A DNA stretch of 26,389 nt from Bog-1181 sp964565765 (GTDB lineage Bacteria; Oederibacteriota; PGYV01; Palsa-1178): positions 1 through 26,389 of the forward strand of contig CAZMGF010000037.1 in assembly GCA_964565765.1 (NCBI GenBank), written 5' to 3'. Both the position numbers and the translations under genes were made by a program. The notes beneath the pieces are model-generated. The model did no database searches. It was given only the letters and a program-made list of their open reading frames with translations, and was not told the DNA's origin. Positions 1 to 7,670 of the stretch are shown here, piece by piece; the first letter of the stretch is position 1; the number at the start of each line of letters is the position of its first letter.

Positions 1-393
1 ATCGAGAAAAATCATATCTGCCGCAAATGATTTAAGTGGAGCTGGGCATTGTTCTTTTACCCACTGAAGTGCTGTAATTCCTTCCGGGAAGGCGACGAAC
101 GCATGATAGAGCTAGTATCGTTGTTCCTGAATTTCTGTTGTCGCAAGCGCAGGTGCAGCGGTATGGATAGCGGTCAGAAGCTCAAAGTTATGCGTCTTGC
201 ATACGAGCTCGATCAATAATTTGATGGCTTCAGGCCTGCGGAGTTCCTGAGTCAAGGATTCTATTGTGCGCATGCTATTGTACCGAGGATCATCGGCAGG
301 AATGCCGCTTAGAATCATTTGAATAGAAGGTGTGATTATGCTGGGTTCAATATATCCAGCGCTTTTTGCTTGTGTTTTGACAACACTAGACAT
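1..393 (-). pseudogene. Unrecognised small gene interrupted by an in-frame TAG, running off the window edge
   Basis: I do not recognise this protein. The frame opens with ATG at 393-391 and runs 93 codons to a TAG at 114-112. The same frame then stays open for the remaining 37 codons to the window edge, while the other two minus-strand frames close there. The residues after the TAG (LYHAFVAFPEG...WVKEQCP) look like ordinary protein and continue the helical character of the part before it (EAIKLLIELVC). I therefore read one gene broken by an amber codon. A short separate gene, stop-codon readthrough or a sequencing error are alternatives. A near-consensus promoter lies about 40 bases upstream. 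The Shine-Dalgarno sequence is poor (TGGATG). There is no signal peptide and no membrane segment. Confidence 0.5.
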
Positions 394-431
394 GAAACAA
401 CATCCAAATTATTTAATATTAATTATAAATA

Positions 432-460
432 ATTATAACAAAATATCATCATTATATCAA
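432..460 (-). promoter_or_regulatory. Sigma-70-type promoter of the interrupted gene
   Basis: Read on the minus strand, there is a -35 TTGATA (455-460), a 17-base spacer and a perfect -10 TATAAT (432-437). The surroundings are very AT-rich. Transcription would start near 425, giving a leader of about 30 bases before the ATG at 393. This is one of the best promoter matches in the window and shows that the locus was, or still is, expressed. Confidence 0.7.
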
Positions 461-550
461 TATTTTATCCGGCCGCCGGCATCACAGTGCCAAAAAATAT
501 CAAAAATATTGGGATATAAACGTGAAAATAACTGGATGGATTTTACGCTG

Positions 551-3500
551 TTATTGCTTTACTACAAATATTTTTCCTGTCAGAGTGCCCGTACTGTTTT
601 TCAACCTTATAACATAATAATATACTCCCGGCGACACGGGCCTGCTGTTTGTGTTTTTTCCGTTCCATGTCACAACAGAATTTTTTGAATAAAAATTCAT
701 TACAATTTCCCCGGTTAAAGTATATATGGTAATTACGGACTGGCCCGGCATATTGGCGAATTTCATTACACCGTCAACGGCCGTTTCCGGATTAAAAGGG
801 TTGGGATATATTTCAACATTTCCGACACTGATTGTCTTCGGCTGGCTGTAAACAATATTATACGCGTTTGCTTCATCGCTGTAAGAACAGCTTACGGCGT
901 TCAGATTTATAGAATCACCCGAAGCCACGCCCGGCGCAGCGGTAATTGTAAAATAGAATATTTTTGTTTCTCCGCTATTGAGCGTGCCGGCGTCCATGGT
1001 TATTGTATTTCCCGTAAGGGTCCATCCGGCGTTGCCCGGCAGGGTGGTGTCAAAAATTGCCTGCGCCGGAAGCGTTTCAGAAAGAACGGCTCCGGAGGCC
1101 GCCGCTCCGCTGTTGGTAAGCGTAATTTTCATTACTGCCTGGCTGCCCTCCGCGATTGCCGGGTCGAGAGCGTCAAGGTTCACCGAGACTACAGCCGGCG
1201 CCGGCGTTGCCGTGTATGTGACAGTCGGGGTCGGGGTTTGTGTATATGTGTCCGTACGGGTCAGTGTGAATGTAAATGTCGGGCTGAAAGTAATTGTCAT
1301 GGAAAATGTCGGCGTGACAGTCGGCGTGTAAACGGGCGTGTCGGTAGAGGTTTCCGTAACTGTGGGCGTGGTGCTCGGCGTTGAGCTCTGTGTCGCGGAA
1401 GATGTCTGTGTGGGTGTGTTGCTTTGTGTCGCGGTAAAGGTTCCTGTCGGAGATGCCGTATATGTCTGAGTGTATGTAAAAGTATTTGTCCATGTGGGTG
1501 TGGCTGTGGGCGTATTGGAAGAGACTGTTTCGGTGGCCGAGAGTGTCCACGTGAGCGTCGGCGTTAGCGTATAACTTAACGTGCAGGTTAAAGTAAAAGT
1601 CACCGTGAATGTATCCGTCATCGTCATCGTCGGGCTTCCTGTAAATGACCGCGTCGGTGTAAAAGTTATCGTAACGCTCGGCGTAAAAGTCGGCGTATTT
1701 GAGGAAACGGTATTTGAATATGTAATGGTAGGAGTGGCTGTTTTTGTAACCGTGTATGTAAATGTCTGTGTATATGAAGGGGTCCATGTAAATGTAGGGC
1801 TGGCGGTGCGGCTCGGCGTTGATGTATATGTGGAAGTGCAGGTACCGGTCGCGGTCGGGGTGAATGTCCCTGTATATGTGGCCGTGGCTGTCGGAGTTGA
1901 TGTAAAAGTCGGCGAATTGGCCGGAGTCCGCGTCAAAGTCGGCGTTGAGGAGAATGTAGGAGTGCTAGTTGGCGAGCAGCCGTTTACGGTAATAATCACG
2001 CTGTTCGAAAGCACCGGCGGCGGCGGGTCGTCGGAATCAATTCCCGCCACATTTGTAATTATCGAATTACACGCGGCGTTCACCAATCCTGTCCAGGATA
2101 CAGCGAGAGCGCCGGCGCACGTTGACCCCAGGGTCCAGTTTATAACGTTCCCTGTTTTCGAGCATCCCGTACCGCCGCTGCATCCCTGGTATGTAATACC
2201 CGTCGGAACAGTATCAAAAATCCTGGGATTGGTGGACGCTGTAAGGCTGAAAACCTTCAGGTTGTCATATTCCTGCGGCCCTTCATTTGCCTGGAAACCC
2301 ACAATTCCATTGCCTGGTATTGACGTATCTGTCGTGACCAGATCCCACGCAGGATATTCATTATCGCCCTGCGGCCAGACTTTCATCATTATTGAAGAGC
2401 CGCACACCTGCACCTTAACCGTGTACCATTTATTCTGCACTATGTTTATACCGTGCGGGTTGGCGACGCTCGTGCCGCCTATTGAAGACGTTCCGGCCAC
2501 TACTTTATCAAGATATAAATGCTGGTCCGAAGCGTTTATCCTTGCCATATAAAAATTATTGGAGTCAACCTGTATGAAATGCATGACCCCGTCCTCATGG
2601 GCCGTGTTTGTGGAAGGAATCAGCATATCGCAGATGTAAATGCCGTCGTGTATCGGCGTCATCGTGGAATCCATATATCCGGTGTATCCGGCGGCCGTGG
2701 ATGTCTGCTCCAGGTAACCAGGCGCAGCGTCCCAGACGCCGCCTGCCGGATTATTTGTCCATCCCGCTGGAATTAAATCATTGTCAAAATTCTGAAATTC
2801 CACAAGTGTGGTGCCGAGATTATTGTACTGCATGGTATATGTTATTGTGTCGCCGTTGTTTGCCGTTGTCTCTGATTCGCTCTTTTGTATAGTGAGCCCG
2901 GGCTCCCCGATGGCCACATTTACCGTGGAAGACCCGGAAGCCGGGTCGGCGGCGCTTCCCTGGGCCGTGTTTGGTATCAGCGTCCCCACAGTTCCGCTGT
3001 TCACCTGCGCCAAAAAAGAAACAGAACCTTTTTGCGGGGATGTGATATACGCCGGGAATGAGTTCCACGTTATGTTCTGGCCTAAATTGGACCCGCCGCT
3101 ATAAACAGTTAAAATGGTAAAGCGGCTGTCCACCGCGTCGGTAATTGTAAAATTATGGACATTTCCAACATCATAATAAATGGTAAAAAGGACATTTGTG
3201 CCGACATTTGCCGTGGTCCCTTCAGCGACTTTATTTAAATTAATATACGGTGCGGTCAGCGGCACCGTAAACTGATAACACGCCTGGGCCTGGGCGGTAA
3301 GGTCGGGGTTCAGATAAACATTGTAACTTGCCATTGCGACCACAAGATAATATGTATACCCGGGAACAAGATCCGATGGTATTGTCACAGGTATGCTCAC
3401 AGTATGTGTGCCGGCTGTGGCAACGCTTCCAAGCCCGTTGCAGCCGGAACTCGAAACACAGGAAAGGCAGTTTGCGGCAGGAGTCGGCTTTGCACACGCG

Positions 3501-3766
3501 TCGCCTACAACTATCTCTGTCTGCGGGTCGTTTCCCGCGCCTGTCGCGGGTATAGTGCATGCCTTATATATTGTAATGAAGTAATTTTCAGGTTCAGGGC
3601 CGTATGTATTTACAAAGGTCCACGTGACAGTAGCGTTCTGTCCGGGCGAAGGGCTGGCGGGAGAGATAGAGACACCTGAGACGCTTGAAATATTGGCATG
3701 AAGATTTACCGCGGCTGTAAAAAAAGCCAGAATGAAAATAAACGTTGTAATTGCGCTTCTTTTCAC
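551..3766 (-). CDS. Large secreted modular protein: DUF11-like domains, nested lectin-like domain, Thr/Pro stalk, C-terminal sorting-type domain
   Basis: Residues below are counted from an upstream in-frame TTG at 3814. I prefer the GTG at 3766 (residue 17) because AAGGA lies about 10 bases before it and a signal peptide begins at once (VKRSAITTFIFIL...NLHA, cleavage near residue 40). Domains in order: a Cys-containing beta-rich N-terminal domain (about 45-185); a DUF11-like repeat (about 189-302); a second DUF11-like repeat split in two (about 306-338 and 527-611) by an insert of about 187 residues that resembles a LamG/concanavalin-like jelly roll; a Thr/Pro/Ser stalk (about 613-872); a third DUF11-like domain; and a C-terminal FlgD-Ig/Por-type domain starting at YPNPFNP and ending GKIFVVKQ. 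The C-terminal type is known from T9SS cargo and related surface proteins. Export and surface display are inferred. It is probably a surface adhesin or stalked protein of unknown ligand. Confidence 0.85.
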   Translation of the reverse strand: MKRSAITTFIFILAFFTAAVNLHANISSVSGVSISPASPSPGQNATVTWTFVNTYGPEPENYFITIYKACTIPATGAGNDPQTEIVVGDACAKPTPAANCLSCVSSSGCNGLGSVATAGTHTVSIPVTIPSDLVPGYTYYLVVAMASYNVYLNPDLTAQAQACYQFTVPLTAPYINLNKVAEGTTANVGTNVLFTIYYDVGNVHNFTITDAVDSRFTILTVYSGGSNLGQNITWNSFPAYITSPQKGSVSFLAQVNSGTVGTLIPNTAQGSAADPASGSSTVNVAIGEPGLTIQKSESETTANNGDTITYTMQYNNLGTTLVEFQNFDNDLIPAGWTNNPAGGVWDAAPGYLEQTSTAAGYTGYMDSTMTPIHDGIYICDMLIPSTNTAHEDGVMHFIQVDSNNFYMARINASDQHLYLDKVVAGTSSIGGTSVANPHGINIVQNKWYTVKVQVCGSSIMMKVWPQGDNEYPAWDLVTTDTSIPGNGIVGFQANEGPQEYDNLKVFSLTASTNPRIFDTVPTGITYQGCSGGTGCSKTGNVINWTLGSTCAGALAVSWTGLVNAACNSIITNVAGIDSDDPPPPVLSNSVIITVNGCSPTSTPTFSSTPTLTRTPANSPTFTSTPTATATYTGTFTPTATGTCTSTYTSTPSRTASPTFTWTPSYTQTFTYTVTKTATPTITYSNTVSSNTPTFTPSVTITFTPTRSFTGSPTMTMTDTFTVTFTLTCTLSYTLTPTLTWTLSATETVSSNTPTATPTWTNTFTYTQTYTASPTGTFTATQSNTPTQTSSATQSSTPSTTPTVTETSTDTPVYTPTVTPTFSMTITFSPTFTFTLTRTDTYTQTPTPTVTYTATPAPAVVSVNLDALDPAIAEGSQAVMKITLTNSGAAASGAVLSETLPAQAIFDTTLPGNAGWTLTGNTITMDAGTLNSGETKIFYFTITAAPGVASGDSINLNAVSCSYSDEANAYNIVYSQPKTISVGNVEIYPNPFNPETAVDGVMKFANMPGQSVITIYTLTGEIVMNFYSKNSVVTWNGKNTNSRPVSPGVYYYVIRLKNSTGTLTGKIFVVKQ
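1200..1980 (-). repeat. Low-complexity Thr/Pro/Ser stalk region in the coding sequence
   Basis: About 260 codons encode degenerate units of the kind TPTFT, TPTxTxT and SPTFT. The repeat is seen in the amino acids, where every second or third residue is Thr. At DNA level the units differ in most third positions, so this is not a fresh tandem duplication. Such segments usually form an extended, often glycosylated spacer between folded domains. The bias also creates long spurious frames on the opposite strand. Confidence 0.8.
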
Positions 3767-3803
3767 GTTAAATACATCCTTAAGCTCCCCTGTTACATCA
3801 ATA

Positions 3804-3831
3804 ATTATACACAAGGATTATAATTAGGCAA
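3804..3831 (-). promoter_or_regulatory. Candidate promoter of the large secreted protein gene
   Basis: On the minus strand there is a -35 TTGCCT (3826-3831), a 16-base spacer and a -10 TATAAT (3804-3809). The predicted start lies about 30 bases before the GTG at 3766. The TTG at 3814 would fall inside the promoter, which is a further reason to reject it as the start. The -35 is embedded in TGCGTATTGCC, a string that also surrounds the -35 of the ileS promoter. Confidence 0.55.
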
Positions 3832-3915
3832 TACGCAAAAAGTAGGCGTTTTTACTGGATTTTTCCGCGTTTTTTTTAATTTTAAGAAAGCGCTTTAGTA
3901 AACTCTATTTCCACG

Positions 3916-3945
3916 TTGACAATACTTCCTTTATTATAATACAAT
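3916..3945 (+). promoter_or_regulatory. Candidate promoter of the CBS-GGDEF gene
   Basis: A perfect -35 TTGACA at 3916-3921 is followed after 18 bases by TACAAT at 3940-3945. A TATAAT at 3935-3940 is closer to consensus but leaves only a 13-base spacer. The ribosome binding site GGAGG (3962-3966) lies five bases before the ATG, so the transcript leader would be short. This promoter is back to back with that of the secreted protein gene. Confidence 0.55.
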
Positions 3946-3971
3946 CAGATATATCAATACCGGAGGTTTAA

Positions 3972-4898
3972 ATGGCCCTATTAAAAATACACGCCGTTAT
4001 GGCAAAAGACGTTCTTACCGCCAGCAAAGAAGAGCCGGTCATATCCCTGCTTGAGCGGCTCAACAAGCACCGCATAGGCGCTGTCGTTGTCATTAACAGG
4101 GAAGATATGCCCATTGGCATTATAACAGAGCGCGACATCATACATTCACTTGTGGCCTACAGGGAGGATTTATTCAAAAAGCAGGCGCAGGACATAATGA
4201 GCGCGCCAGTGCTCACGCTTGACCCGGATCAGGATATAGACTCCGCCGCCATACTCATGACATTAAACGGAATAAGAAGGATCCCAATTACAAAAGATAA
4301 CAAGCTCGTCGGCCTTATAACCTACCGCGACCTGACAAACGCGCTGCGTAAAAGCTATTTTTCCATGGAAGAAAAGGCTGAGATGCTGCAGGACCTGGCA
4401 AATAAGGATCCTCTGACAGGTCTTTTTAACAAAAGGTTCATAAACGACGAGTTGAAAAGGCAGTTTGATTCGGCCGTGCAGTCGGGAACTTCCATGACCG
4501 TAATAATGATAGATATAGACCATTTCAAGAAAGTAAACGACACCTACGGCCACCAGTGCGGCGATTATGTCTTAAAAACGCTTGCCGTCATACTCCAGAC
4601 CAAATCACGCGACATAAACATCGCAGGCAGGTACGGCGGCGAGGAATTCATAATAATAGGCCCCATATCAGAATACAAATCCTCGCTCTTTTTCGCGGAG
4701 AGGCTGCGCGCGACGGTTGAAGAGAATGTTTTCAGCTGGGACAACCAGAATTTTCATATAACCATAAGCGCGGGCATTTGCGTCTGGAACCGAAGTATAA
4801 AGGATTCCAAAACAATGGTCAAGCTGGCCGACGAGGCTCTTTATGAGGCGAAAAACAACGGAAGGAACCAGGTTGTGGTCTCGGAAAAGGAAAAATAG
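3972..4898 (+). CDS. CBS-domain pair fused to a GGDEF diguanylate cyclase
   Basis: This 308-residue protein is predicted to make cyclic di-GMP from two GTP in the cytoplasm, under control of a nucleotide-sensing CBS pair. CBS1 covers about residues 8-62 (ends GIITERDI) and CBS2 about 72-125 (GLITYRDL). A short helix follows, then the GGDEF domain from about 140, with DIDHFKKVND at 181-190 and the active site GGEEF at 222-226. The active-site residues are intact, so catalysis is likely. The product-inhibition I-site, normally RxxD just upstream, reads RDIN (213-216), so feedback inhibition may be weakened or lost. There is no membrane segment. The gene has its own promoter and runs convergently into the lipoprotein gene at 4916 with a gap of only 17 bases. 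CBS domains commonly bind adenine nucleotides, which would couple energy state to signalling; that coupling is inferred here. Confidence 0.93.
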   Translation: MALLKIHAVMAKDVLTASKEEPVISLLERLNKHRIGAVVVINREDMPIGIITERDIIHSLVAYREDLFKKQAQDIMSAPVLTLDPDQDIDSAAILMTLNGIRRIPITKDNKLVGLITYRDLTNALRKSYFSMEEKAEMLQDLANKDPLTGLFNKRFINDELKRQFDSAVQSGTSMTVIMIDIDHFKKVNDTYGHQCGDYVLKTLAVILQTKSRDINIAGRYGGEEFIIIGPISEYKSSLFFAERLRATVEENVFSWDNQNFHITISAGICVWNRSIKDSKTMVKLADEALYEAKNNGRNQVVVSEKEK

Positions 4899-4915
4899 AA
4901 ATTGCGCCGGATACG

Positions 4916-5569
4916 TTATTTTGTATTAGCTGTTATTGTCGCGTCCGCCGCTGTCGCTGTCACCGCGTAAGCTGTTGTTGTCGCCCCGGTTGCTGTTGCC
5001 GTCACCGGCTTGTAATATGAATCCACCATATCTTTTAATTCCACAATATACTTAAAACGGTCGCTCTGGCTGTCGCTGTCGGAAGAGTCTGAATTCTGCG
5101 AATTCCTGTGGTGCCTGCCTCCTCCATATCCGCCGCCGCTTCCGCCTAAATTATCCCCGCTGCCGTTGCCGCCAAAACCATTGCTTCCGCTCTGGCTGCC
5201 GCCTCCATATCCTCCACCGCCGGAGCCGTGGCTGTGACTGGCAAAACTCGTGGCCATATCATCTGTCTTGTCAATGGCTTCCTGCGCTTTGACGATAATT
5301 CCGGCTCCCTGTTCCGCAGTTATATTTCCTGCTTTAAGTCCGTATTGTGTGCGGGTAAGCTGGTCAATTATTTTTTCTTTAGCGTCCGCAAGGTGACCCC
5401 TCCATTCCTTCAGCCCGAGCTGGTTAATCATAACCTGAATGTCGGAGATTTCATCTTCCGGCGGCTTCACGATTATCTTCTGTGAAGCACAACTGGCGGC
5501 CATAAAGGCCGCCAGAAGCGCTACGATAACTATTATTAATTTCGGGAAATTTTCCGCCAAATTAACCAT
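4916..5569 (-). CDS. Small Gly/Ser-rich lipoprotein of unknown function
   Basis: I do not recognise a named family. The N-terminus has a hydrophobic stretch (KLIIVIVALLAAFM, about 10-23) and the lipobox-like AASC with Cys27, so it should be processed by Lgt and LspA, both encoded in this window. Residues about 40-110 look alpha-helical (QVMINQLGLKEW, AKEKIIDQLTR). They are followed by a Gly/Ser/Asn/His segment (about 112-160), an acidic Ser/Asp run, a helix (YIVELKDMVDSYY) and a Thr/Ala-rich tail. It starts three bases after the stop of the Spy-like gene, with only a weak ribosome binding site, so translation is probably coupled to it. The two products may work together in the periplasm, but that rests only on position. 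Confidence 0.75.
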   Translation of the reverse strand: MVNLAENFPKLIIVIVALLAAFMAASCASQKIIVKPPEDEISDIQVMINQLGLKEWRGHLADAKEKIIDQLTRTQYGLKAGNITAEQGAGIIVKAQEAIDKTDDMATSFASHSHGSGGGGYGGGSQSGSNGFGGNGSGDNLGGSGGGYGGGRHHRNSQNSDSSDSDSQSDRFKYIVELKDMVDSYYKPVTATATGATTTAYAVTATAADATITANTK

Positions 5570-5572
5570 TAT

Positions 5573-6061
5573 TTATTTCTTCTTAAATTCCTCGAACTTT
5601 TTCTTCCTGTCTTCCATTTTCTTCTTTATTATGGCTATCTGGTCCTTTGTGAGAACGGCTTTCACCTGAAGTATTTCATGTATCATTGCCTTTTTCATGG
5701 CCTGGCGCGGTTCATCCATTTTTGCCATAATATCGGCTATTTTTGCCTCGTCCGGTGCGTCCTTTTCAAATTCCGCCTTTAAGGCTTCCCTGTTAGTTTT
5801 TGCCGCATCCTTATCAAAGGCTTTTTTGCGGGAATCTTTCTGGATTGCCTTGATTTTTTCAAACTGGTCGGACGTGAGGTTTAACTCATCGGCCATTCCC
5901 AGGATTGCTTTCGGGCTGTACATTGCGCCAAACATCATGCCTTCGCCGCCCCTGTTAAATCCGCCTTTCGCGAAGCCGCCTTTGCCTTCATCCGCAAATG
6001 CAAAAGCCGAGAAAAGAGCCAGAACAAGAACCGGTAACAAAATCGCTGTAACCTTTTTCAT
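5573..6061 (-). CDS. Spy/CpxP-like periplasmic protein (LTxxQ family)
   Basis: A 162-residue exported protein. The signal peptide MKKVTAILLPVLVLALFSAFAFA is followed by a Gly/Phe/Lys-rich linker and a helical, highly charged body. Two LTxxQ motifs are visible, LTSDQ (62-66) and LTKDQ (137-141), spaced as in the Spy/CpxP family. Known members are ATP-independent periplasmic chaperones or envelope-stress and metal-responsive proteins. Length and layout fit the family, but chaperone activity is not shown by sequence alone. The start has a strong AGGAGG about six bases upstream. A lipoprotein gene follows after three bases. No convincing promoter is seen in 6062-6190. Confidence 0.85.
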   Translation of the reverse strand: MKKVTAILLPVLVLALFSAFAFADEGKGGFAKGGFNRGGEGMMFGAMYSPKAILGMADELNLTSDQFEKIKAIQKDSRKKAFDKDAAKTNREALKAEFEKDAPDEAKIADIMAKMDEPRQAMKKAMIHEILQVKAVLTKDQIAIIKKKMEDRKKKFEEFKKK

Positions 6062-6190
6062 GCCAACCTCCTGTTTTTATAAGCGGTTCAAACCGCCGTT
6101 AAATTTATTTACAAAAATTAGACGCACAGGAAGGCGCAGTTGTTCCAGAAATGGATAAGTAAATGATGTAATGCGGATGGAAAAAAGCTG

Positions 6191-6730
6191 CTACGATGCC
6201 TTTATCTCCTCAAATAAAAAGGCTGTAAATCCGGCGCACAGCGGATATGCCGCAAGCGCCCCTATCACTGTGTTGAATCCCAGCGAGAGGATCAGGCCGA
6301 GTGTCACTGCAATTGTAATATGCGCGAAGATGCCGTTTTTATTGGCCGCCGTAGAACTTAATTTCAGAGACTCAATTATCCCTGTTTCCCTGCCAGCCAT
6401 ATAATAAGGGGCGTATATCCACAGTGCGGCCACAATGAGCCCGGGTATCAGCAGAAGGATCCCGCCAATTATAATAGAGAGTCCTATTACAATACCCAGA
6501 ATATCAAGCATTAGGGTTTTATTAAGGTGGTTGAAAAGGTCTTCAGCTGAGGGTTTTTCACCCCTGTCGGCCTTCAGGAACATATCCCCCATGCCCAGCC
6601 ACATTACAGGCGCCAGTATCCCCAGGGTCGCGCATGAGAGCGCGAGTGCGGCCAGCGAAGATAAAATAAATATCCACGGGTATTTAAAAAAAATCACAAA
6701 TGCTCTTCCTGCGTGCCTCTGTAACAGCAT
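6191..6730 (-). CDS. Polytopic membrane protein, YciC/DUF975-like
   Basis: A multi-pass inner-membrane protein of about 179 residues. Hydrophobic segments include FVIFFKYPWIFILSSLAAL, LGILAPVMWLGMG, LGIVIGLSIIIGGILLLIPG and a C-terminal pair. The phrase GGILLLIPGLIVAALW followed by a polar helix is typical of DUF975/YciC-type proteins of unknown function. An ATG at 6763 is in frame, but it lies inside ribF without a ribosome binding site. The ATG at 6730 has AGGGG nine bases upstream and sits just after the ribF stop, so I chose it. It is the last gene of the rimP-nusA-infB operon. Its role is unknown. Confidence 0.8.
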   Translation of the reverse strand: MLLQRHAGRAFVIFFKYPWIFILSSLAALALSCATLGILAPVMWLGMGDMFLKADRGEKPSAEDLFNHLNKTLMLDILGIVIGLSIIIGGILLLIPGLIVAALWIYAPYYMAGRETGIIESLKLSSTAANKNGIFAHITIAVTLGLILSLGFNTVIGALAAYPLCAGFTAFLFEEIKAS

Positions 6731-6731
6731 T

Positions 6732-7670
6732 TTATTGCGCCCCTGTTGCTGTTTTATTGCCATATTTTTTTCTTATGAACAGAATGTCCTTTTTTACCCT
6801 GCGGGAAAGTTCTTCTTTTGTCCTGAATTTTTTTTCGCCGCGCAGCCGCTCAAGAAATACCACTTTTATTTCATCGCCGTAAATATCCCCTGAAAAATCA
6901 AGAATGTAAACTTCAAGAAGCTGTTTTTTTTCTTTTTTAAGGGTAGGCGCAAAGCCTATATTTGCGGCTCCCGTGTACACGCCGCTCTTATGGATGACTT
7001 TGACCGCCCATACGCCGCCGGCCGGAATGTCCTCATAATCAAGTGATAAATTGGCCGTAGGAAAATCAAACCCCACATGTCTGCCATGCTCAACCCTGCC
7101 GGTTATGGAATATTGCCTGCCGAGCATCTTCTCGACTTTTTTTATATCGCCTTTTTTCAGCGCTTCCCTTATAAGAGTCGAGCTGACCCGTTTATTTCCT
7201 ATTTTAACATCCGGCACCACATCCAGGCAAAACCCATATTTTTTTGCCGATTTTTTTAACAGCGCTATGCCGCCCGCTCCGCCCCTGCCAAACCTAAAAT
7301 CACGCCCTTCGCTTATACAGCCGGCGTTGAGTTTTTTTACAAGCACCTTTTTCACAAATTCTTCAGCGGTCATTAGCGAAACACTTTTGAAATCAAGCAG
7401 CAGCAGCATATCTATGCCGTGGCTCTTTATCCTTTTTATTCGCGCGGTAGTGGATTTGATGAGCCTGATATCGGCTTCTTTTTTGAGGTGTTTTTCAGGG
7501 TGCCCGGTGAATGTTACAACCACGCTTTTTCCGCCCATTGCCCCGGCGCATTTTATGGCCGACTCGAGCAGTTTTCTGTGGCCGACGTGGACGCCGTCGA
7601 AGACCCCTATGGTAACCGCGGTCTTTTTTTTCTGCGCGGGAAGGGTTCTCAGCGAGGTGTAAACTTTCAT
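6732..7670 (-). CDS. ribF: Bifunctional riboflavin kinase / FAD synthetase
   Basis: Phosphorylates riboflavin to FMN and adenylates FMN to FAD in the cytoplasm. The 312 residues match the usual bacterial length. The N-terminal nucleotidyltransferase domain shows GVFDGVHVGHRKLL (22-35) and SSTLIREAL (163-171). The C-terminal kinase domain starts near 185 with GRVEHGRHVGFDFPTANL. The usual GFPTAN signature is here GFDFPTAN, two residues longer. The ATG overlaps the TGA of the upstream nrnA-like gene (ATGA), indicating translational coupling. In many bacteria ribF sits at the end of the nusA-infB operon, as here, but the usual neighbours truB and rpsO are absent. Confidence 0.95.
   Translation of the reverse strand: MKVYTSLRTLPAQKKKTAVTIGVFDGVHVGHRKLLESAIKCAGAMGGKSVVVTFTGHPEKHLKKEADIRLIKSTTARIKRIKSHGIDMLLLLDFKSVSLMTAEEFVKKVLVKKLNAGCISEGRDFRFGRGGAGGIALLKKSAKKYGFCLDVVPDVKIGNKRVSSTLIREALKKGDIKKVEKMLGRQYSITGRVEHGRHVGFDFPTANLSLDYEDIPAGGVWAVKVIHKSGVYTGAANIGFAPTLKKEKKQLLEVYILDFSGDIYGDEIKVVFLERLRGEKKFRTKEELSRRVKKDILFIRKKYGNKTATGAQ

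Noticed and set aside
1200..1980. Possible CRISPR or tandem repeat array
   Set aside because: The repetition is in the protein (Thr/Pro units). There are no constant-length repeats with unique spacers in the DNA.
1581..2552. Long plus-strand frame of 323 codons
   Set aside because: It is antisense to the large secreted protein. Its Val-rich product is the mirror image of the Thr/Pro codons, and it lacks a ribosome binding site.
6066..6100. Hairpin GCGGTT-CA-AACCGC before the Spy-like gene as a terminator or operator
   Set aside because: The effective stem is only four or five pairs and no T run follows. It is too weak to call.
6731..6763. Longer start for the membrane protein at 6763
   Set aside because: There is no ribosome binding site before it and it would overlap ribF by 32 bases. 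The ATG at 6730 has AGGGG upstream.
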